Positions 17,715-26,646 of a stretch of 64,000 bases of DNA are shown in pieces. The DNA is taken from NCBI GenBank assembly GCA_902494345.1, contig CABUSV010000005.1, forward strand, positions 1 to 64,000, written 5' to 3'. The first letter of the stretch is position 1, and each line of letters begins with the position of its first letter. The notes under the pieces were generated by a model. It worked only from the letters and a program-made list of their open reading frames with translations. It was not told the origin of the DNA and did no database searches. This stretch comes from an uncultured Collinsella sp. Its GTDB lineage: Bacteria; Actinomycetota; Coriobacteriia; Coriobacteriales; Coriobacteriaceae. The translations under genes were made by a program, and so were the position numbers.

Positions 17715-17900
17715 TTACCAGCTGGCCTTCTTAACGCCGGGAAGCTCGCCCTTGAGTGCAAGCTCGCGGAAGCAGACACGGCACAGGCCGAACTTGCGGT
17801 ACACAGAGTGCGGACGGCCGCAGCGCTGGCAGCGCGTGTACTCACGAGTAGAGAACTTCTGCTTGCGATTGCACTTGACGATCATCGATGTCTTAGCCAC
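17715..17900 (-). CDS. rpsN: 30S ribosomal protein S14, zinc-binding (type Z)
   Basis: Small-subunit head protein. The 61-residue product carries the CQRCGRPHSVYRKFGLCRVC motif, four Cys ligands for one zinc, marking the short S14Z form. It begins MAKTSMIVKCNRKQKFSTRE. It lies between rplE (79 bases) and rpsH (119 bases). Confidence 0.97.
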   Translation of the reverse strand: MAKTSMIVKCNRKQKFSTREYTRCQRCGRPHSVYRKFGLCRVCFRELALKGELPGVKKASW

Positions 17901-17979
17901 TTATATCCTCCTCACATAGAGTATTGTTCGCCCCAAGCGCCGCCCCCTTGTGGGAACGGCGCTTATAGGGCAGGTGAAC

Positions 17980-18537
17980 CTATTTCTTGAACGGGAAACC
18001 GAAGGCGTCCAGAAGGGCCTTGGCCTCCTCATCGGTGTTGGCGGTGGTCACGAAAGTGATGTCCATACCACGCTGGTGATCGACGGAGTCGAAGTCGATC
18101 TCGGGGAAGATGAGCTGCTCGGTGACGCCCATGGAGAAGTTACCACGGCCGTCGAAGCTCTTGGCGGAGATGCCGCGGAAGTCACGGATACGGGGGATCG
18201 CGACGGAGGTCAGACGATCGAAGAACTCCCACATACGGTCGCCACGCAGGGTAACCTTGCAGCCGATCGGCATACCAGCGCGCAGGCGGAAGGTAGCGAT
18301 GGACTTGCGGGCACGGGTGATCATCGGCTGCTGGCCGGTGATGGCGCGCAGGTCGCGCACGGCACCGTCGATGGCCTTGGAATCGGTAGCGGCCTCGCCG
18401 ACACCCATGTTCACGACGATCTTCTCAAACTTGGGGATCATCATGACGTTCTCGTACTGGAACTTGTCCTGAAGCTGCTGCTTGACCTCGTTGTTGTACT
18501 TGGTCTTCAGACGCGGCACATACTTCTCTTCTGCCAT
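17980..18537 (-). CDS. rplE: 50S ribosomal protein L5
   Basis: Binds 5S rRNA and contacts P-site tRNA. The 185-residue product contains YENVMMIPKFEKIVVNMGVG, ITGQQPMITRARKSIATFRL and FPEIDFDSVDHQRGMDITFV. It is the first gene of this half of the ribosomal cluster. In most bacteria rplX lies directly upstream; here rplX is 37.5 kb away at 56090-56395. The gene therefore needs its own promoter, and a minus-strand TATAGT lies 138 bases upstream. The ATG follows AAGGAG. Confidence 0.98.
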   Translation of the reverse strand: MAEEKYVPRLKTKYNNEVKQQLQDKFQYENVMMIPKFEKIVVNMGVGEAATDSKAIDGAVRDLRAITGQQPMITRARKSIATFRLRAGMPIGCKVTLRGDRMWEFFDRLTSVAIPRIRDFRGISAKSFDGRGNFSMGVTEQLIFPEIDFDSVDHQRGMDITFVTTANTDEEAKALLDAFGFPFKK

Positions 18538-18659
18538 TGTTCACTCCTTCTTGGGGTTTTAAGCACGGGGCGTGGCCACGATGGGTTGTCCTCGTGCCTC
18601 CTGGCTGCATCCGCGCCGCTCGTGGCATTTCGCGGTTTGGACTCGACGCAGCAGGAGCC

Positions 18660-18720
18660 GACAAAACTATCGGTACTATACGCGCATCGGGAGCGTATTT
18701 CCAGAAAAACCTCGTCTGCC
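18660..18720 (-). promoter_or_regulatory. Candidate promoter of the displaced rplE operon
   Basis: A minus-strand TATAGT (complement of 18675-18680) lies in the 220-base region upstream of rplE. A clear TTGACA-type -35 box was not found. The assignment rests on the need for a promoter at the new operon head and on resemblance to the GTGTATACT upstream of rplC. Confidence 0.35.
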
Positions 18721-18756
18721 TGCACAACTCCACAACTCCCCCGCACAAATGGGTCC

Positions 18757-18839
18757 CAAAAAGCAGTTGCGGTGAAATAGGGACTGTTTGGCGGCCTAAC
18801 AGGCTTAAACAATCCTTATTTCACCGCAACTGCTTGTTG
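18757..18839. repeat. Palindromic repeat element, copy 1
   Basis: Left arm 18757-18789 and right arm 18807-18839 are 33-base inverted repeats with three mismatches, around a 17-base loop that holds its own small GCCT/AGGC hairpin. The core (CAGTTGCGGTGAAATA) is shared with copy 2 at 21544-21622. It lies 9 bases after the stop of the XdhC-family gene and may help end its transcript. Confidence 0.75.
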
Positions 18840-18848
18840 GGGATGCGA

Positions 18849-19892
18849 TTAGCGCTTGCGGGGGACGAGTTTGGTGCGGCGCAGGTGGATCATCTCGGCG
18901 GCGATGGAGATGGCGATCTCCTTGGGGTCCTCGGCCTCGATGGCAACGCCGATCGGAAGGTGCAGCTCGTCGATCTGGTCCTGCGTAAAACCTTCCTGCT
19001 CCAGGCGGGCACGCACAAAGGCCGTCTTGCGGCGCGAACCCAGACAGCCCAGATAGGCAGGCTTGGCACGCATGGCCTGAATCACCACGTCGATATCGGA
19101 CTTGTGACCCGCCGTGGCGACGACCACCAAGTCGCGCGGACCGATGGGACACAGCTCGCTCAGGTTCTTGTAATCGACCAGGCGACGATCGTAGACACCG
19201 GGCACCCATTCGGGCGTCAACGTGCCGGGGCGGTCATCGCAGGCCACGACGGCAAAGCCCGCCGCCGTGAGCACGCGCGCCGTCGCGGCGCCCACGTGTC
19301 CGCAGCCAAAGATGTAGGTCAGGCCCTCGGGGCAGAGCGTCTCGATGTGCGCCGCGGGAATCTCGGAGGCAGCGTTGGTGTAGGTGACGTTACTCCCCTC
19401 CTCCACCAGTGAAAGCCCGGGGCAGCCCGCAATGGTATGGCGCGATGCCTCGCCATGGTACTCGGCCACATCGCCCTCGAGCGCGCTCGCGATAAACGGT
19501 TCAAAGTCGATGACGAAGTCGCCGATGCGCCGATAGACCAAGACGTCGGCAATTTCCTGGAACAACGGTGCCTGGGTCGCATCCAGATGTAGGTAGCACA
19601 GGCAGATGGCTCCGCCGCAGATCATGCCGGTATCGGAGTTCTCGCCGCCCATGGTGTAGCGGACCAGACGCGATTGCCCCGCGGCCAGCAGCTCTCGCGC
19701 CTCGTCCAGCGCAAAGAGCTCGATCTTGCCGCCGCCGATGGTGCCCGCCTGGCTACCGTCGGCAAAGACGGCCATCCAGGCGCCCACGCCGCGCGGCGAC
19801 GACCCCGCCGTGCCGGCTACGACCACGAGCTCGCACGTCTCGCCAGCACGCAGGGCGACAAGCGCCGCATTCACAACATCGAGCTTTTCCAT
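18849..19892 (-). CDS. XdhC/CoxI-family molybdenum hydroxylase maturation factor
   Basis: Predicted cytoplasmic chaperone that inserts a mature molybdenum cofactor into a hydroxylase; the nearest target is the XdhD homolog at 39443-42220. The 347-residue product has GTIGGGKIELFAL (about 51-63) and the CGGAICLCYL region of the XdhC N-terminal domain. A Rossmann-type GCGHVGAATARVL follows at about 209-221, with CLGSRRK and PIGVAIEAEDPKEIAISIAA near the C-terminus. It lies 9 bases after yqeB in the same direction, so they are likely cotranscribed. The gene pair is bounded by a palindromic element downstream. Confidence 0.85.
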   Translation of the reverse strand: MEKLDVVNAALVALRAGETCELVVVAGTAGSSPRGVGAWMAVFADGSQAGTIGGGKIELFALDEARELLAAGQSRLVRYTMGGENSDTGMICGGAICLCYLHLDATQAPLFQEIADVLVYRRIGDFVIDFEPFIASALEGDVAEYHGEASRHTIAGCPGLSLVEEGSNVTYTNAASEIPAAHIETLCPEGLTYIFGCGHVGAATARVLTAAGFAVVACDDRPGTLTPEWVPGVYDRRLVDYKNLSELCPIGPRDLVVVATAGHKSDIDVVIQAMRAKPAYLGCLGSRRKTAFVRARLEQEGFTQDQIDELHLPIGVAIEAEDPKEIAISIAAEMIHLRRTKLVPRKR

Positions 19893-19901
19893 TGCCGCCT
19901 T

Positions 19902-20696
19902 CTATCCTCTAAAGATATCGGTGAGCATAGCGAGTGCCTCGAGCACGCCGCCGCCGACCGACGTCGCCTTGTCCGAAATGTAGTTGATATAGCTGGCATC
20001 GCCACGCGGATCGACATCGGCGCATTTAAAGCCCTCAGTCACCTGCACGCCGTTCGCCAAAAGCCCGCGCAGGCAGCCATCGATCTGCGTGCACATGGGC
20101 GTATCGTCCGCGTAGCCAATCACGTCTCCGGCGCTCACGATGTCGCCGATTGCGCGGTCGGACCGAAACACGCCGGCGGCGGGGCTGTGGATAACGCGCT
20201 CCTTGCCATAGCCGGCGATCACGCCCGGCACGCCCGTGTTGGGCTGGGGCGAGCCCTGGGTAATGACGCGGCCCAAAAAATGCCCGCGCATGGTCTCGAC
20301 CACGGCGTCGCAATCGACCGGCGCGGTAAAGCCCGGCCCCACGGCGATGACGGTAGGCGCCATGTCGCGCGTGGTGCCCAGGTTGCGCTTGGCCAAAATC
20401 GCGTCGACCACAGCCGCGGGTTTAAGCTCATCGAGCATCTTGGCCTGAGGGTCCACCACGACGGCAACATCCCCTGCTTGGGTAATCTCGAGCGCCTCTG
20501 CCGGCGTCTGCGCCAAGCGAGCGCGAATGCCCTCGACCTGGACCTCGCCCAGGCGAATAGCCTCGCAAAAACTGATTGTGCGGCGGATGCACGTGGGAAC
20601 CGCGATATCGGCCATAACGACCGACACGCCGGCGCGCACCAAGCGAGCGGCGACACCCGTGGCGATATCGCCGGCGCCGCGAACATAAACGAGCAT
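19902..20696 (-). CDS. yqeB: Selenium-dependent molybdenum hydroxylase maturation protein YqeB
   Basis: Member of the YqeB/EF2563 family found only in genomes with labile-selenium molybdenum hydroxylases; the exact biochemical step is not settled. The 264-residue product opens with a Rossmann-like VRGAGDIATGVAARLVRAGV. It has the conserved RNLGTTRDMAPTVIAVGPGF, DAVVETMRGHFLGRVI and GVPGVIAGYGKERVIHSPAA. It is divergent from yqeC across a 102-base AT-rich promoter region and followed by the XdhC-family gene. E. coli YqeB is longer; this one is the stand-alone form. Confidence 0.85.
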   Translation of the reverse strand: MLVYVRGAGDIATGVAARLVRAGVSVVMADIAVPTCIRRTISFCEAIRLGEVQVEGIRARLAQTPAEALEITQAGDVAVVVDPQAKMLDELKPAAVVDAILAKRNLGTTRDMAPTVIAVGPGFTAPVDCDAVVETMRGHFLGRVITQGSPQPNTGVPGVIAGYGKERVIHSPAAGVFRSDRAIGDIVSAGDVIGYADDTPMCTQIDGCLRGLLANGVQVTEGFKCADVDPRGDASYINYISDKATSVGGGVLEALAMLTDIFRG

Positions 20697-20798
20697 TCCC
20701 GGGGCACCTCCCTGTGCTACGGTTTGAGCAGAGCAAAAGCGGCTCGACCGCTACTCTGATGATTATTTATTATCACAGTATTATACGGCGGTGAACAG
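20697..20798. promoter_or_regulatory. Divergent promoter region yqeB / yqeC
   Basis: Short region between divergent genes. It contains an imperfect AT-rich palindrome (TGATTATTTATTATCA, 20760-20775) and a TATTATAC stretch just before yqeC that could serve as a -10 box. The regulator is unknown. Confidence 0.4.
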
Positions 20799-21533
20799 AT
20801 GGAAACGGTTAGCGGCAATCTTGCCTCGGCGCTCAGGATCGAGCCGGGCATTACCGCGATTATCGGCAGCGGCGGCAAGTCGACGTTGCTCAAAACGCTG
20901 GGTCTTGAGCTCATGCGCGCTGGCGGCCGCGTGCTCCTCTGCACCACCACGCATATGCTTCCCGTTGCCGGCGTGCCATGGGACGGGTCGAATCGTCGCC
21001 TGGACGCCGCGCCTTGGAAGCCAGGTGCCCCACACGCCCCAGGCTGCACCTGCGAGGCCTGCGCGGGGCTTGCACGCGGAGGCATCTGCCAGGCAGGCAT
21101 CTTGGACCCGGAGACAGGCAAGCTCTCCGCCCCCGCCGAGCCACTCGGCGAGCTGGCACAGCGCTTTGACTATGTGTTGGCCGAGGCAGACGGTAGCAAG
21201 CGACTCCCGCTCAAGGCGCATGCCGCCTGGGAGCCGGTAATTCCCGCCGGCACGGCAAACGTTGTCTGGGTCGTCGGCGCCTCGGGACTGGGCAAACCCG
21301 TCGCCGAGGTTGTCCACCGCCCCGAGCTCTTTTGCGAGCGTTGCGGCTGCGAGCTCACCGACACTGCCACCCCAGAGCGCGTCGCCCAGGTGCTCAATGC
21401 CGAGCTGCGGATGCTGAACCTCAACAATGCCCGCATCATGCTCAACCAAGTCGACACGCTCAGCGACCCCACGATGGCCGACCGCTTCGAGGCAGCTCTC
21501 GACCACCCCGTCGTCGCCAGCAGCCTCAAGTAG
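20799..21533 (+). CDS. yqeC: Selenium-dependent hydroxylase accessory protein YqeC
   Basis: Predicted nucleotide-binding maturation factor linked to labile-selenium molybdenum hydroxylases. The 244-residue product has the P-loop IIGSGGKSTLLKTLGLEL at about residues 20-37, then VLLCTTTHML and the family signature YVLAEADGSKRLPLKAHAAW. A C-terminal AQVLNAELRMLNLNNARIML resembles the end of the GTPase-like fold. A CTCEACAGLARGGIC stretch adds several Cys residues. It is the only plus-strand gene in block 1 other than the regulator, divergent from yqeB. A perfect palindrome follows 10 bases after its stop. Confidence 0.8.
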   Translation: METVSGNLASALRIEPGITAIIGSGGKSTLLKTLGLELMRAGGRVLLCTTTHMLPVAGVPWDGSNRRLDAAPWKPGAPHAPGCTCEACAGLARGGICQAGILDPETGKLSAPAEPLGELAQRFDYVLAEADGSKRLPLKAHAAWEPVIPAGTANVVWVVGASGLGKPVAEVVHRPELFCERCGCELTDTATPERVAQVLNAELRMLNLNNARIMLNQVDTLSDPTMADRFEAALDHPVVASSLK

Positions 21534-21543
21534 CCGGCCCCAT

Positions 21544-21622
21544 CTCCTCAGTTGCGGTGAAATACGGACTGTTTGGCCGCCCGACGGCCGCAAACAGTCC
21601 GTATTTCACCGCAACTGAGGAG
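21544..21622. repeat. Palindromic repeat element, copy 2
   Basis: A perfect 32-base inverted repeat (21544-21575 and 21591-21622) with a 15-base loop. It shares its core with copy 1 at 18757-18839. It sits between the converging ends of yqeC and the hydantoinase gene and could act as a bidirectional terminator, though no T-run is present. Confidence 0.8.
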
Positions 21623-21642
21623 GGGACACGGCATCTTTGCTG

Positions 21643-23010
21643 CTAGCGGGGGACGTAGCGGCCGGGCTGGGCTCCGGTGGGCTCGCCGTCGCGTGCCGCC
21701 AGCACGCCGTTCACAAACACGGCCTTGGCGCGGCCATGTGCCTCAAAGCCCTCGAGCGGCGTGTAGTCCACGGCCTGATGCTGTGTCGCGGCGCTGATCG
21801 TCCAACGCGCGCAAGGATCCCACACGCACACGTCGGCATCGGCACCCTCGGCAAGACAGCCCTTGCGCGGGTACATGCCAAACACGCGCGCCGGGTTCTC
21901 GCTCATCAAGCGGCAGAGGTCCTCGGGTCCCAGCTGTCCCTCAAAGCTCGTGGCAATCGCGACGGGACGATGCTCCACGCCGGGCCCGCCGTTGGGAATC
22001 GCGCGGAAATCGTCGCGCCCGCGGTCCTTTTGCCCGTGCAGGTTAAAGCTGCAATGATCGGTCGCAATCGTATCGATCTCGCCGGCCACAAGCGCCTCGC
22101 GCAGTGCCGCACGGTCACCGGCATGGCGCAGCGGCGGGCTCATCACGTACTTGGCGCCCGCAAAGCCGTCCTCGCCCTGCTCCAGATAGCAGGTGTCGTC
22201 AAGCATCAGATATTGGGGGCAGGTCTCGACATAGATATTCTTCTGCCCGCGCGCTTTGGCAGCACGAATGGCCCCGAGCCCCAACTTGGTCGAAAGGTGC
22301 ACCACGTTGACTGGGGCGTCGCCGGCCAGGTGCGCCAGATACAGCAGGCGGCTCACGGCTTCGGCCTCACACACGTCCGGGCGGCTGAGCGCATGCCCCT
22401 CGGGCCCATGAATCCCCTGCTCGTACACGCGCTTCTGCAGCTCATTCACCAGCGTACCGTTCTCGCAATGCACGCACAGTATGCCGCCAATACGCTTGAG
22501 CTCCTCGAGCACCTCGAGCGTCTCGGCATCGTCCAGGCGCAAATGATCGTAGGCAAAGTAGGTCTTAAACGACGATGCGCCCGCCTCGCGCATAGCCGAA
22601 AGATCGGCGCGGTTGCGTTCATTCCACTCGGCGAGTGCCATATGAAAGGCGTAGTTGGCCGTGCAGGTTCCGTCGGCACGGCGATGCCACTCGGCCAAGG
22701 CATCGGGCATGGTCACGCCGCGATCAGCCGTCGCGTAGTCCACGATGGTCGTCGTACCGCCGCAGGCAGCCGCACGCGTGCCGGTTTCAAAGCTATCGGC
22801 TGTCCAATCCATGCCAGTCCAGCACTGCATGTGCGTGTGGCCGTCGATAAAGCCGGGAAACACCCAGCAGCCCGCGGCGTCCTCGACGGTATCGCCCTCG
22901 GCCGGCTCAATCGCCGCGGCAATCCGCACAATCTTGTCGCCCTCCATGGCAAGATCGGCGCGGCGAAGCCCCTGGGGCGTCACGAGCGCGCCGTTTTTGA
23001 TGATGATCAT
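21643..23010 (-). CDS. hyuA: Dihydropyrimidinase / hydantoinase (HyuA, YgeZ-like)
   Basis: Amidohydrolase expected to open a cyclic diamide (hydantoin-, dihydropyrimidine- or purine-derived ring) in anaerobic purine breakdown. The 455-residue product has the metal-binding FIDGHTHMQ (about 54-62), the carboxylated Lys region SSFKTYFAYD (about 146-155), the metal ligands in VVHLS and IATDHCSF, and the C-terminal GLAEGADADVCVWDP-type barrel closure (here CLAEGADADVCVWDP). It is followed by a palindromic element and preceded by mocA/ygfJ, with 8 bases between them. A single operon is likely. The precise substrate cannot be read from sequence. Confidence 0.87.
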   Translation of the reverse strand: MIIIKNGALVTPQGLRRADLAMEGDKIVRIAAAIEPAEGDTVEDAAGCWVFPGFIDGHTHMQCWTGMDWTADSFETGTRAAACGGTTTIVDYATADRGVTMPDALAEWHRRADGTCTANYAFHMALAEWNERNRADLSAMREAGASSFKTYFAYDHLRLDDAETLEVLEELKRIGGILCVHCENGTLVNELQKRVYEQGIHGPEGHALSRPDVCEAEAVSRLLYLAHLAGDAPVNVVHLSTKLGLGAIRAAKARGQKNIYVETCPQYLMLDDTCYLEQGEDGFAGAKYVMSPPLRHAGDRAALREALVAGEIDTIATDHCSFNLHGQKDRGRDDFRAIPNGGPGVEHRPVAIATSFEGQLGPEDLCRLMSENPARVFGMYPRKGCLAEGADADVCVWDPCARWTISAATQHQAVDYTPLEGFEAHGRAKAVFVNGVLAARDGEPTGAQPGRYVPR

Positions 23011-23018
23011 GTTGCTCC

Positions 23019-23633
23019 TTATTGATTAATACAGTTGGCCACGCGATCAAAATACGAGCAGGCCGCGATATGCTCCGTTATGCGTCGCTGTCCCTCTGCG
23101 GTATCGACATCCCACAGCTCGTAGGCACGCGCCTCGACCAGCACCACGTCGGCACGGTCCTTGAGAATCGAGCCCCCGCCGTCCTTGCCCTCAAGACGCA
23201 TGAGTGCATCGAATAGTTCCGCCGGAAAGAGCACCGGGCTCGAAGGCTCACCGTTGCACGCCAAGCGCACCGGATGTTTGCGGCCACGCTCGTCAAACGC
23301 GCGAACCATGGCCTCAAAAGAGTCCGTGCTCACAAGCGGCTGGTCGCCCGGCAAAAAGAGGCAACCTTTCCAGTTGCGTTCGACTCCCCACGAAAGGCCC
23401 GCACGGACGCTTTCGCTGCGCAGCTCGCCATCGTGCAGAACGCACGGGCAATGCTTGTCCTCGCAAATCTGAGCGACCTCGGGCCAACGCGTCGAAACCA
23501 CGACGTCAAAGCCCCGGGGAACCGAATCGATGGCCCGGGCAATCAGCGGCTCGCCATAGATATCGGCAAGCATCTTGTTGGAGCCAAACCGCTTGCCCTC
23601 GCCCGAAGCCATAATGACGCATCCAAGTCTCAT
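23019..23633 (-). CDS. mocA: Molybdenum cofactor cytidylyltransferase-like protein (MocA/YgfJ)
   Basis: Predicted to transfer CMP to molybdopterin, giving the MCD cofactor used by xanthine dehydrogenase-type enzymes. The 204-residue product starts MRLGCVIMASGEGKRFGSNK, the nucleotidyltransferase signature, followed by CLFLPGDQPLVSTDSFEAMV and GEPSSPVLFPAELFDAL. The ATG at 23633 follows GGGAGGT at 6 bases; the frame is open further upstream without a site. It lies 8 bases before the hydantoinase gene. Confidence 0.82.
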   Translation of the reverse strand: MRLGCVIMASGEGKRFGSNKMLADIYGEPLIARAIDSVPRGFDVVVSTRWPEVAQICEDKHCPCVLHDGELRSESVRAGLSWGVERNWKGCLFLPGDQPLVSTDSFEAMVRAFDERGRKHPVRLACNGEPSSPVLFPAELFDALMRLEGKDGGGSILKDRADVVLVEARAYELWDVDTAEGQRRITEHIAACSYFDRVANCINQ

Positions 23634-23720
23634 GGTGATACCTCCCCTGAAACCATCGTACCCATAACTCGCGCCGCGGGCATCCACATCGAAAGCGCTT
23701 ATCCCGCACGCCCGCGATGC

Positions 23721-23757
23721 AAAAAAGGGCACCCCGCCGGTTGGCAGAGCGCCCCCT
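23721..23757 (-). terminator. Terminator after ygeW
   Basis: On the minus strand, an imperfect 12-bp stem (complement of 23743-23754 with 23727-23738) is followed by six Ts. It separates ygeW from mocA/hyuA, which suggests that mocA has its own promoter. Confidence 0.6.
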
Positions 23758-23782
23758 TTACATGGCTTACCTCAACCCGGCT

Positions 23783-24985
23783 TTAGGCCTGGAGCCAACG
23801 GGCGGTGTTGCGCTCGTCGAGGGCCTTGAGGGTAGCGGCGGGATCGGCAACCTTCTGCAGGAACATCATGGCTGCGATGGCATACGGCTTGTAGCTGGCC
23901 TCCTTGTACATGCCCACGCGGTGCATGTCGAAGACGTCGGCGTTAACCTCGCCGTGCTCGCAGGAGACACCGGAAATGTCGGCGGGCAGCGGGTGCATAA
24001 AGATGGTGTCCTGGCCGTTGGCGGTCTTCTCCATGAGCTCGGTCGTGGAGCACCAATCCTGATGCGTGGCGTTCTGGGCGAGCAGCTCCTTCTCGAGCGC
24101 AGCGATGCCGGCGTCGTCGCCCTCGGCGTACAGGTTGGTACGCTTCTCCATGGCGGCAAACGGAGCCCAGCTCTTGGGGATCACGATGTCGGCGCCCTCG
24201 AAGGCCTCGGCCATGGTGTTGACCTGCTTAAAGGTGGTGCCGGACTCGGCGGCATAGCCCTTGGCGCGCTCGACGACCTCGGGCATGAGGTCGTAGCCCT
24301 CGGGGTGGGCCAGGGTGACGTCCATGCCAAAGCGGGGCAGCAGGCTGATCAGCGACTGCGGGCAGGACAGCGGCTTGCCGTAAGAGGGCGAATAGGCCCA
24401 GGTGACGGCAACCTTCTTGCCCTTGAGGTTCTCAAGACCGCCAAACTCGTTGATGAGGTAGAGCATGTCGGCAGAGGACTGCGTGGGGTGGTCGGAATCG
24501 GACTGCAGGGAGATGAGCGTGGGACGGTGATCCAGAACGCCGTCCTCGTAGGCCTGCTGGACAGACTCGGAGACCTCGGCCATATAGGCGTCGCCCTTGC
24601 CGATGTACATGTCGTCGCGGATGCCGATGACGTCGGCCATGAAGGAAATCATGGTAGCGGTCTCGCGGACGGTCTCGCCGTGAGCGATCTGGGACTTCTT
24701 CTCGTCCAGGTCCTGCAGCTCAAGGCCGAGCAGGTTGGCGGCCTTAGAGAAGGAGAAGCGCGTACGGGTGGAGTTGTCGCGGAACAGGGAGACGGCCAGG
24801 CCCGAGTCGAAGATCTTGGACGAAACGTTGTTCTCACGCAGCTCGCGCAGGGCGTCGGCGACGATGTAGAGAGCCTTGAGCTCATCGGTGGTCTTGTCCC
24901 AAGTGTGCAGGAAATCGCTGCCGTACATACCCTTAAAATCGAGGCCGTTCAGCTGCTCGACGAGCTCGGTAAACTTAGCGTCCAT
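23783..24985 (-). CDS. ygeW: Carbamoyltransferase-family protein YgeW
   Basis: Aspartate/ornithine carbamoyltransferase-fold protein. In this pathway it probably acts phosphorolytically, releasing carbamoyl phosphate from a ureido compound; the substrate is unproven. The 400-residue product has the carbamoyl-phosphate loop DNSTRTRFSFSKAANLLGLE at about 78-97, AVTWAYSPSYGKPLSCPQSL and the HPLPADISG motif near 322-330. The ATG at 24985 follows AGAAAGGA; a long open extension upstream lacks family sequence. It is followed by a terminator. A carbamate kinase, expected to use the product, is not in the window. Confidence 0.87.
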   Translation of the reverse strand: MDAKFTELVEQLNGLDFKGMYGSDFLHTWDKTTDELKALYIVADALRELRENNVSSKIFDSGLAVSLFRDNSTRTRFSFSKAANLLGLELQDLDEKKSQIAHGETVRETATMISFMADVIGIRDDMYIGKGDAYMAEVSESVQQAYEDGVLDHRPTLISLQSDSDHPTQSSADMLYLINEFGGLENLKGKKVAVTWAYSPSYGKPLSCPQSLISLLPRFGMDVTLAHPEGYDLMPEVVERAKGYAAESGTTFKQVNTMAEAFEGADIVIPKSWAPFAAMEKRTNLYAEGDDAGIAALEKELLAQNATHQDWCSTTELMEKTANGQDTIFMHPLPADISGVSCEHGEVNADVFDMHRVGMYKEASYKPYAIAAMMFLQKVADPAATLKALDERNTARWLQA

Positions 24986-25186
24986 GGAAATGTCCTTTCT
25001 AAAGATGAAACGATCGCAATGAGTAGATGTGCTCCGGCATGCGCGTGTGGCTAGAACATGCAGAGCACCATGACGAGGACCCGCCACCGTTGAGGAAGCA
25101 TGGGAGATAACGACCGCGGGCCCCAAGTCAACAGGGGGTGCCGGGGACACGAGCGGCCCCCGGCTCAACAAAATCGAGGAATGGGA

Positions 25187-26572
25187 CTAATCGATCTTGT
25201 TGTTGGTCAGACCGGCGCGGAACACGGTGGCGTCGCCATCGGCCTTGCTCGGATCGTAGAGGTTCAGGGCAGCCACGTACATGGCGGCAGCGGTGACCAG
25301 GTCGTCCTTGTAGGTGACCTCGTTGGGAGCGTGAGCCTGAGACTCGGCACCCGGGCCAAAGCCCACGCAGGGGATGCCGTAGCGGCCCTGGATGGAAACG
25401 CAGTTCGTGGAGAAGGTCCACTTGTCGCACAGCGGGCGACCGGTGCGCTTGTCCATGCTGGGCTCGCAGCCGATGCGCTCGTCACCAAACATGGCCTTGT
25501 GGGCGTCGACGAGGGCCTTGACGTGCGGAGCGGTCTCCTTGTTGATCCACGTGGGGAAGTAAGCCTCGGTCTCGTAGACCTCGCCGGTCCAGGACGGACG
25601 GTCGTACATGTACATGGAGACCTTCACGTCGTCACCGTACTTCTTGGCTGCCGGCAGGTTGCGGATCTCGTCCAGGCAGGACTCCCAGGTCTCACCGGCG
25701 GTCATACGACGGTCGATGGAGATGGCGCAGGAGTCGGCCACGGCGCAGCGGCTGGGGCTGGTGTAGAAGATCTGGCTGACGGTGCAGGTGCCGCGGCCCA
25801 GGAAGCGGGCATCCTCGAAGTGCTCGGGATTGTACTTGGGGTCGAGCATCTTGACGAGACCCTTGATGTCGGTCGACTCGTCGCAGCCGTTGTTGTTGAG
25901 AGCGCGAACGTCGGCGATGATGTCGGCCATCTTGTAGATGGCATTGTCGCCGCGGTCGGGAGCAGAGCCGTGGCAGGAGGTGCCGTGAACGTCGACGCGG
26001 ATCTCCATGCGGCCGCGGTGACCGCGATAGATGCCGCCGTCGGTGGGCTCGGTGGAAATGACGAATTCGGGCTTAATGCCGTCCTTGTTGTAGATGTACT
26101 GCCAGCACATGCCGTCGCAGTCCTCTTCCTGGACGGTGCCGACGACCATGATCTTGTAGCCCTCGGGGATGAGGCCCATGTCCTTCATCATCTTGGCAGC
26201 GTAGGTAGCAGAAGCCATGCCACCCTCCTGGTCGGAGCCGCCGCGGCCATAGATGATCTCGTCGGTCTCGTAGCCCTCATAAGGATCGGCATCCCAGTTA
26301 TCGATGTTGCCGATGCCGACGGTGTCGATGTGAGAGTCGATGGCGATGATCTTGTCGCCCTCGCCCATAAAGCCCATGACGTTACCCAGGCCGTCGACCT
26401 TGACCTCGTCATAGCCAAGGCTCTCCATCTCGGCCTTAATGCAAGCGACGACCTCACCCTCCTCGCAGGACTCAGAGGGGTGAGAGATCATGGCGCGCAG
26501 GAAGCGAGTCATATCAGCACGATGGGACTCAGCAGCAGCCTTGATAGCGTCGAAATCGAGTTCTTTAGCCAT
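25187..26572 (-). CDS. ygeY: Selenium-metabolism-linked M20 hydrolase YgeY
   Basis: Metal-dependent M20-family amidohydrolase of the YgeY type, predicted to cut an amide in a purine-derived linear intermediate. The 461-residue product has IIAIDSHIDTVGIGNIDNWD (His and Asp metal ligands, about 77-96), the second-site GRGGSDQEGGMASATYA, the Glu pair in GTVQEEDCDGMCW and STEPTDGGIYRGHRGRMEI. It lies 74 bases after ygeX in the same direction. A GC-rich hairpin (about 25140-25164) follows its stop, without a T-run, before the ygeW promoter region. Confidence 0.87.
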   Translation of the reverse strand: MAKELDFDAIKAAAESHRADMTRFLRAMISHPSESCEEGEVVACIKAEMESLGYDEVKVDGLGNVMGFMGEGDKIIAIDSHIDTVGIGNIDNWDADPYEGYETDEIIYGRGGSDQEGGMASATYAAKMMKDMGLIPEGYKIMVVGTVQEEDCDGMCWQYIYNKDGIKPEFVISTEPTDGGIYRGHRGRMEIRVDVHGTSCHGSAPDRGDNAIYKMADIIADVRALNNNGCDESTDIKGLVKMLDPKYNPEHFEDARFLGRGTCTVSQIFYTSPSRCAVADSCAISIDRRMTAGETWESCLDEIRNLPAAKKYGDDVKVSMYMYDRPSWTGEVYETEAYFPTWINKETAPHVKALVDAHKAMFGDERIGCEPSMDKRTGRPLCDKWTFSTNCVSIQGRYGIPCVGFGPGAESQAHAPNEVTYKDDLVTAAAMYVAALNLYDPSKADGDATVFRAGLTNNKID

Positions 26573-26646
26573 TGTTCATAACCTTTCAAACTAAGGAATC
26601 TACCTGTGAGGTGGCGGAGCGATACCTATTTACTCCGCCCCAACGA

